Shown one piece after another: positions 32,412 to 36,885 of a stretch of 36,885 nucleotides of DNA. Position 1 is the stretch's first letter, and every line of letters starts with the position of its first letter. The stretch covers positions 1 through 36,885 of IMG/VR virus record IMGVR_UViG_3300031951_000564; one strand, written 5' to 3'. Position numbers and translations under genes: made by a program. The stretch is from a virus. Under the pieces are notes generated by a model that saw only the letters and a program-made list of their open reading frames with translations, did no database searches and was not told the origin of the DNA.

Positions 32412-33941
32412 ATGCCAAAAGTAAAACTATTAGAACAATTCTTGCAAGAAGACTTAAATGAAGGACTCTTTGACGTAGTCACTAAGAGCAAAGCCTTTGT
32501 TAAAAATCCGATCGCAGCGACCAAAATCAGCAATAACGGTAAGAAGCTGGCCCAGGCTCAAGTTGATTCAGCATCTACTGAATTAGACTTTGAGAAGAGA
32601 AAGCTGGCATCCTCTAAAGCTGCTAAGCAGAAGATTGAAGCCCTGAAGAAGAAAGGAGACAATGACGGTGCTCAGAAAGTTAAAGATGAATTTACTGATA
32701 ACAAAGACGCTCTTAAAGCTGCTCACGATCAAAAAAGTGATGCCCTTACAGACAAAGTCGGGAGCATCAAAGACCGAATAGACGATCTCGCCAAGAAGAA
32801 TTCTTCTTTGCAGGACTTGGCTTCTTTAGTTAAGACTGCAGCAAGAGTGAAGAAGAATGAAGTTCTTTTCAAAGGAGCTGATGATGAAGAGAAGAAGCAA
32901 TTGAAGCTACAGATGAAAGATGACATGGAGAAAATCCAAGGTCTTCAGAAGGGTTTCGGAGATTACGAAGGCGCTGATGAGCCAGAAGATAAGGGTGAAA
33001 AAACCAAAGATAAGAAGGATAGCGATGTGACAGTAGATACTGGAGACGATAAGACTTCAAGCTCGACAAGCACAACACCGCCACCACCTCCTCCGGCGGC
33101 TCCTAAGTCTGATAAGCCAACTGATAAGCCTCTTACTACATCACAAGCTCCTAAAGATGAAACCCCTGATGAAGCCGTAGCTAGAACGAGACAAGATGTT
33201 CGGGATCAGCAGAGAATCATTGCAGATCATAAAGGTAGAATAAAAGATGCTGAGGATAAAATAGCTGATCTTAAAGCCGGTAAATATGACAAAAAGAAGG
33301 TAGCAGACCCGCAAGCTGAAATAACTAAATTGCAAAATTCCATACAGGCTGAAAAGGACGCCATGACTATAGCACAATCAGAATTAGAAGATTTAGTAAA
33401 AGCTTCACAAGAAGCTGAAGCTAAAGTACCTAAGGATGAGCCTACAGCAGAACCAAAAGCAGCTGAGCCAAAAGCTGAGCCAAAAGCAGCTGAGCCAAAA
33501 GCTGAACCAAAGGCAGCTGAACCAAAAGCTGAACCAAAAGCGGAACCAAAAGCAGCTGAACCAAAAGCTGAACCAAAAGCAGCTGAGCCAAAAGCAGCTG
33601 AGCCAAAAGCGGAACCAAAAGCAGCTGAACCAAAAGCGGAAGATCCTATGGTCGCCCTTGACGCAGAAATTGAAAAGAATATAGAGGACAGAGGTAAAAT
33701 AACCAGACAGATAAAGGATTTAGAAAAAGAACTTGAGTGGAAGTCTGGTGATGAAGAGAAAGCGGTGAAAGACAAAATTGAGAGTCTTAAAGCAGAACGC
33801 CAGAAGATAGATGATGAAGGAGAAAATCTTTCTAAAAGAAAGAGAGAATTAGAAGGCGACCCTTGGAAGGGAAGCGCGAAAGAATCATTCACCACTCTTA
33901 AAAGCTTCAAAGATTTTGTCAACGAAAAGAAATTCTCGTAA
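32412..33941 (+). CDS. long coiled-coil / EPKA-repeat protein with targeting-like peptides at both ends
   Basis: 509 residues, no recognised family. Leader M-P-K-V-K-L-L-E-Q-F-L-Q-E with L-N-E-G at 15-18; Lys/Glu/Ala-rich helices (about 45-195); Ser/Thr/Pro segment with P-P-P-P-P-P near 226-231; a second helical region (255-335); tandem E-P-K-A / A-E-P-K-A repeats (about 345-409); a third coiled coil (about 413-480); and the last residues L-K-S-F-K-D-F-V-N-E, which again look like the targeting peptide. Very charged and probably extended. Follows the capsid gene under its own late promoter. Inferred role: head-internal or capsid-associated structural protein that binds DNA or acts as a spacer. 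Confidence 0.6.
   Translation: MPKVKLLEQFLQEDLNEGLFDVVTKSKAFVKNPIAATKISNNGKKLAQAQVDSASTELDFEKRKLASSKAAKQKIEALKKKGDNDGAQKVKDEFTDNKDALKAAHDQKSDALTDKVGSIKDRIDDLAKKNSSLQDLASLVKTAARVKKNEVLFKGADDEEKKQLKLQMKDDMEKIQGLQKGFGDYEGADEPEDKGEKTKDKKDSDVTVDTGDDKTSSSTSTTPPPPPPAAPKSDKPTDKPLTTSQAPKDETPDEAVARTRQDVRDQQRIIADHKGRIKDAEDKIADLKAGKYDKKKVADPQAEITKLQNSIQAEKDAMTIAQSELEDLVKASQEAEAKVPKDEPTAEPKAAEPKAEPKAAEPKAEPKAAEPKAEPKAEPKAAEPKAEPKAAEPKAAEPKAEPKAAEPKAEDPMVALDAEIEKNIEDRGKITRQIKDLEKELEWKSGDEEKAVKDKIESLKAERQKIDDEGENLSKRKRELEGDPWKGSAKESFTTLKSFKDFVNEKKFS
33447..33638 (+). repeat. tandem EPKA/AEPKA coding repeats
   Basis: Alternating 12-base and 15-base units (core GAACCAAAAGCAGCT and variants) encode about fourteen E-P-K-A or A-E-P-K-A units. 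The high base-level identity suggests recent expansion by slippage or recombination. The array may vary in length between isolates. Confidence 0.9.
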
Positions 33942-34443
33942 GAGCCCCAAGATCAGCATTAGAGACTGGGGTAAAGCTCCTAGAAAGCATGGAATCATGC
34001 TCAAATTTCTGACGGAAGATCAAAGGAGATTTCTCTTCGATAACGATCATCTTAAGTTTATTTCTCGAAAAAAGGACTCTATCTCTGCCGTGTTCTACGT
34101 CTTCTACCAAGAACAATTGCGTAAGATTGATAGAGCAGCTTTGCACAATCCTTTCGCTGGAACCTTTACCAACCGCATTCAGTTATACAAAGATGCTCAG
34201 TTAGTAGATTGGAAGTGTGCCGTTTGCGTTGATGAGATTAAATCTAGCATGACAGATTTCTCACCTGAAAACTTTCTCTGTTCTACGTGTCAAGAAGCTC
34301 ATTCCGGGTCAAAGAGAATAGATTCTAGAATCAAACAGAGCTCATTAGAATTCACAGAGCACTGCAAATCTCTGTTAAAGATAGAACAGAAAGACTTCTT
34401 AAAGTTTGTGAAAGCTAATCGAAAGCAAGAGCCTCCTCGATAG
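33916..34443 (+). CDS. small zinc-ribbon protein of unknown function
   Basis: 175 residues from a TTG start that overlaps the preceding gene; ATG 33997 (residue 28) is the alternative and would remove a basic N-terminus (K-R-N-S-R-K-S-P-K). Two C-x-x-C pairs (W-K-C-A-V-C and L-C-S-T-C, about 33 residues apart) form a likely zinc site. The rest is helical and basic. Its 3' end overlaps the minus-strand gene by 29 bases, so the two transcripts converge. Role unknown; a DNA/RNA-binding role is plausible. Confidence 0.55.
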   Translation: MSTKRNSRKSPKISIRDWGKAPRKHGIMLKFLTEDQRRFLFDNDHLKFISRKKDSISAVFYVFYQEQLRKIDRAALHNPFAGTFTNRIQLYKDAQLVDWKCAVCVDEIKSSMTDFSPENFLCSTCQEAHSGSKRIDSRIKQSSLEFTEHCKSLLKIEQKDFLKFVKANRKQEPPR

Positions 34444-35281
34444 AGATTTTCTGAAAAGATTCAAGCTTGCTGATTTGAGAAGCGTTATAGACTTTGACTT
34501 TTCTCTTTTCTAATGGATCTATCAGAGTATCAAAGTTAGGTACCATCAATCGAGCCATAGTATCTGTATCAGCAGTTGAAGGGTAACCTTCATGCCAGTG
34601 AGTTTCTTTTCCATTAGTCTGCATATCAAATCCTAGAAGAACAATTCTTTTTGCTCCGAGATGGTATGCTAAATTGATAGCAGCGTAACCAGAATTTCCA
34701 CCGTCTCTCAATCCATAAGACATTGTTTCTAATCCAGTCTTTCCAGTGTTGAGCAGATTAATAATGTCTCCTCTCTTCGGCTGAGCTCTGCAGGTGACTT
34801 TAATTCCTTTGAAATTATCGACTTCTTTCGAGTGCCATTCGTAGAATCTCGTATCGCTCCAATAAAGAACTTGAGCAAATGGTAAATGCATGAACGCCTT
34901 GTTGACTGCGATGACGACCTTGTCTTTGAGCCTATTGAAATCAAATCCTTTCAGAGAAGTTCCACCACCTACAATATAGATAGTGTCTCCGAGAAAAATT
35001 GGATCAATGTAAGTATAGTTGTCGTATTTCCAGACATTGGCTATTCTTCTGTGCTTTTCTTCCGGCGGCGTGGTGGCTCTTATTTCTCTAGCCTCCTCGA
35101 TAGCAGTGATCTTCCCTACTGCTCTATCCACCATTGATTGTCTGGATGATGAGATCTCTAAGACTCTTACCGGTCTAGGATCGTCAAACTTTTTCTTGAT
35201 TTCTTGGGGCTTGACTCGGATGACGTTTGTCCTCCTCCTGATGATATATTCACCGCCACCTTCATTTCTACGTGTTGCCAT
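34415..35281 (-). CDS. DUF115 / 'norphogenetic' family protein
   Basis: 288 residues on the minus strand, the only clear minus-strand gene. The ATG at 35281 is used because the frame upstream would run into the gp44 promoter. After a basic N-terminus (M-A-T-R-R-N-E-G-G-G-E) there is a Rossmann-like core: I-Y-I-V-G-G-G-T-S-L-K-G-F-D, then V-V-I-A-V-N-K-A-F and V-L-Y-W-S-D-T-R-F-Y-E-W-H, then I-V-L-L-G-F-D-M. This pattern is found in phage proteins labelled norphogenetic or DUF115 and resembles MptE-type and sialyltransferase-like folds. The reaction is not known; sugar or nucleotide-sugar handling is the usual guess. TATTTATC at 35287-35294 (GATAAATA on the coding strand) could be its late box. 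Confidence 0.65.
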   Translation of the reverse strand: MATRRNEGGGEYIIRRRTNVIRVKPQEIKKKFDDPRPVRVLEISSSRQSMVDRAVGKITAIEEAREIRATTPPEEKHRRIANVWKYDNYTYIDPIFLGDTIYIVGGGTSLKGFDFNRLKDKVVIAVNKAFMHLPFAQVLYWSDTRFYEWHSKEVDNFKGIKVTCRAQPKRGDIINLLNTGKTGLETMSYGLRDGGNSGYAAINLAYHLGAKRIVLLGFDMQTNGKETHWHEGYPSTADTDTMARLMVPNFDTLIDPLEKRKVKVYNASQISKLESFQKISIEEALAFD

Positions 35282-35334
35282 ATTGATATTTATCCTATGC
35301 GTAGAAGTGACTTCTAGGGGCCTCGAAATGTCTC

Positions 35335-35363
35335 TGAAACTAAAGATCGATTCCACATATAAA
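35335..35363 (+). promoter_or_regulatory. early/middle promoter TGAAAC-N17-TATAAA
   Basis: TGAAAC at 35335-35340 and TATAAA at 35358-35363, spaced 17, in the 110-base divergent gap between the minus-strand DUF115 gene and gp44. Confidence 0.65.
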
Positions 35364-35391
35364 AGATAGCAACAACAAAAAACAGAAAAAC

Positions 35392-36351
35392 GTGAAAATA
35401 GACAATGTCCTCTTTTATGAGAAGTATCGGCCAAAGAATTTGAATGAGCTCATCGTTCCGGCTAGAGTCATGGAGAAGCTCAAGAAAGGAGTTTATCAAC
35501 ATCTATTGCTTTACGGCAGCCCTGGTACAGGAAAGACCAGTAGTGCTAAAGTATTGGTCAAAGAGTTCGGTCTTCCTTATTGCTACATTAACGCTTCGGT
35601 TGATACCAGCGTTGATACCGTCAGAAACAAGATTACCGACTTTTGTGCAAACAGAAGCATCATGGACGAAGCCGGAAAAATGAAAGTAGTAATCCTCGAT
35701 GAGATCGACGGAGTATCTGATCAGTTTTTCAAAGCTCTTAGGGCTACGATGGATCAGTTCAGCGCTAATGCTCGATTCGTAGCCACGTGTAATTACATCA
35801 ACAAGATTCCAGAACCGATTCAATCTCGTTTTGAGATGATCAACTTCGACTTTTCGAAAGAAGAGGAAAATGAATTGATGAAGAGTTACATCCTGAGGAT
35901 CAACCAGATCTGTAAGAACGAAGGAGTTGAGATGGACAAAATGGCTATGCTGGAACTCGTGAAACGTAAGTTTCCTGATCTTCGTAGCATTTTGACTACT
36001 ATCCAAGGGTATTATTCACAAGGCATTACAAAGATCACTGTCGAGGATGTCAAGAAGTTCAACAGCATGTATAAAGATGTTTTTGAACTCGTCTTTAATT
36101 CGATTGATCCAATTAAGAATTATCAGCTCTTGGTTTCTGACTATTCCAATCGGGTGGATGATGTCCTCTCGGCATTAGGATCTGAACTCATCGATTACAT
36201 TAGAACTGAACAGCCGACCTATGACAGAGCAGTACCTCAAATCATAGTCACAGTGGCTAAGTACCAATCAATGAGAACTCAAGTCATCGATCCTGTGATC
36301 ACCATGCTGGCATGTGTTTATGAATTACAAAGCATCATAAAAGAGTCTTAA
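35392..36351 (+). CDS. 44: clamp loader large subunit (gp44, AAA+ ATPase)
   Basis: 319 residues, the same length as T4 gp44. Walker A G-S-P-G-T-G-K-T at 42-49, Walker B V-V-I-L-D-E-I-D at 99-106, sensor 1 A-T-C-N at 131-134, and the arginine-finger motif S-R-F at 145-147. It opens the sliding clamp (gene at 10963) and loads it onto primer ends. The start is GTG 35392, as no ATG is near. The partner subunit gp62 was not found in the window, unlike the T4 order 45-44-62, so the clamp and loader genes are separated here by more than 23 kb. Confidence 0.94.
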   Translation: MKIDNVLFYEKYRPKNLNELIVPARVMEKLKKGVYQHLLLYGSPGTGKTSSAKVLVKEFGLPYCYINASVDTSVDTVRNKITDFCANRSIMDEAGKMKVVILDEIDGVSDQFFKALRATMDQFSANARFVATCNYINKIPEPIQSRFEMINFDFSKEEENELMKSYILRINQICKNEGVEMDKMAMLELVKRKFPDLRSILTTIQGYYSQGITKITVEDVKKFNSMYKDVFELVFNSIDPIKNYQLLVSDYSNRVDDVLSALGSELIDYIRTEQPTYDRAVPQIIVTVAKYQSMRTQVIDPVITMLACVYELQSIIKES

Positions 36352-36354
36352 TAG

Positions 36355-36383
36355 TTTCTGTTGTCGCTTATTTTAACTATAAT
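36355..36383 (+). promoter_or_regulatory. promoter candidate TTTCTG-N17-TATAAT
   Basis: TATAAT at 36378-36383 is a perfect -10 box, 5 bases before the ATG of the next gene; TTTCTG lies 17 bases upstream. The upstream box is AGTTTCT, the reverse complement of AGAAACT, so it may be the GAAAC element in the opposite orientation. Confidence 0.4.
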
Positions 36384-36388
36384 TAAAC

Positions 36389-36885
36389 ATGGGAAAGCTT
36401 ACTCTTTTAATAGATGGCAACTACTTTCTTTTTAGAAGCTTTTACGTCCTGCCAAAGACGTCCGGAAAAGCTCTAGACAGCAAGAAAGAGATGGACATAT
36501 TCATGAGAAAATTGTCAATCGACTTTACTTCGGAGATGAGAAAGTTTCGTAATATAGTAGATCAGGTGGTCTTTACTATAGATTCAAAATCTTGGCGAAA
36601 AGATTTTTTTCCAGAAGCTGAGTACAAAGCCAACCGATCAGAAGACGGTGCAATCAACTGGGATAATTTTCACAAAGTAGGAGAAGAATTCAAGGCCATT
36701 CTGAAGAAGAAAGGCGTTATTCTCCACAAAGTAAACGGAGCAGAAGGCGATGATCTCGTTTTTGCTTGGTCTGTCAATTGCAATCTCAGAGGAAAATCTA
36801 CTATCATTTTTTCAGGTGACAAAGATTTGATTCAGCTTGTCAATAGAAATTCTTCGACAGATGCCTTTACTCTGTGGTATGCTAA
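36389..36885 (+). CDS. rnh: RNase H / 5'-3' exonuclease (FEN family), 3' truncated by window edge
   Basis: ATG 36389 opens a frame that continues to the window end (165 residues shown; T4 RNase H has 305). Family motifs are present: L-I-D-G-N-Y-F-L-F-R at the start, F-T-I-D-S-K-S-W-R-K-D-F-F-P, then Y-K-A-N-R, G-A-E-G-D-D-L and F-S-G-D-K-D-L-I-Q-L, which carry the metal-binding acidic residues of FEN-type nucleases. It removes RNA primers from Okazaki fragments. Confidence 0.93.
   Translation, partial: MGKLTLLIDGNYFLFRSFYVLPKTSGKALDSKKEMDIFMRKLSIDFTSEMRKFRNIVDQVVFTIDSKSWRKDFFPEAEYKANRSEDGAINWDNFHKVGEEFKAILKKKGVILHKVNGAEGDDLVFAWSVNCNLRGKSTIIFSGDKDLIQLVNRNSSTDAFTLWYA

Noticed and set aside
33227-33922. 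231-residue minus-strand frame rich in Ser, Ala, Gly, Phe
   Set aside because: It is the antisense reading of the EPKA repeats; its repetitiveness only reflects the coding strand.
35282-35434. Upstream extension of the minus-strand DUF115 gene
   Set aside because: It would cover the gp44 promoter and start and gives an unlikely Cys/Phe-rich N-terminus; ATG 35281 fits the family better.

Overview
The window is a piece of a T4-like myovirus genome with no bacterial chromosomal genes. It holds recognisable homologues of T4 genes 56, 43 (split in two), nrdB, nrdA, 45, uvsX, 41, 47, 46, 15, 55, 4, 20, 21/22, 23, 44 and rnh. Almost everything is on the + strand, tightly packed, often with 4-8 base stop/start overlaps. 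The host is inferred to be a member of the Bacteroidota. Most start codons are preceded by A-rich leaders without a Shine-Dalgarno sequence, and there is a small histone H1-like (Hc1-type) protein of a kind common in that phylum. The eukaryote-like class I ribonucleotide reductase is compatible with this. The host call rests on these indirect signs only. No CRISPR array, insertion sequence or tRNA was recognised by eye.

Layout: (1) 1-4956 is an accessory block: the 3' end of a 2OG-Fe(II) oxygenase, an MBD4-type DNA glycosylase, a ligase-like nucleotidyltransferase, and three proteins carrying a capsid-targeting-like peptide. (2) 5047-20613 is nucleotide metabolism, replication and recombination: gp56-like dCTPase/dUTPase, the N-terminal half of DNA polymerase, a 47-residue ORF, NrdB, NrdA, the H1-like protein, sliding clamp, the C-terminal half of DNA polymerase, UvsX, a winged-helix protein, the gp41 helicase, an unknown protein, an unusual metallophosphoesterase, and gp47/gp46. 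(3) 20703-34443 is late and head genes: gp15-like tail completion protein, a large unknown protein, a small SH3-like protein, the gp55-like late sigma factor, gp4 head completion protein, an unknown protein, portal gp20, a protease-scaffold fusion (gp21+gp22), three small CTS proteins, major capsid protein gp23, a long coiled-coil/AEPKA-repeat protein and a zinc-ribbon protein. (4) 34415-36885 has one minus-strand DUF115/norphogenetic-like gene, then clamp loader gp44 and the start of the RNase H/5' nuclease.

Two regulatory patterns can be read by eye. A box of the form NGAAAC-N17-TANAAW (N15 in one case) lies before gp56, polymerase N-half, H1-like, clamp, uvsX, gp41 and gp44, so it looks like the early/middle promoter of the replication genes. 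A second box, TATATAG(A/T)A, sits before late genes (21706, protease-scaffold, capsid, 32412) and is the likely target of the gp55-like sigma factor; one further copy lies inside the region between polymerase N-half and nrdB.

The most interesting observations concern head assembly. The scaffold part of the protease-scaffold fusion is made of twelve 14-residue repeats, most carrying an (L/V)-A-E tripeptide that resembles the T4 prohead-protease cleavage site. At least seven proteins scattered in two clusters share a short peptide of the type MKxVKLFEDF(L/I)xE that looks like the T4 capsid targeting sequence. In two of these, and in two other ORFs, the second module begins at an internal ATG behind an A-rich stretch, as if two genes had fused in frame while keeping the second start. 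One of them also carries a 28-residue peptide that is 21/28 identical to the arm of the major capsid protein.
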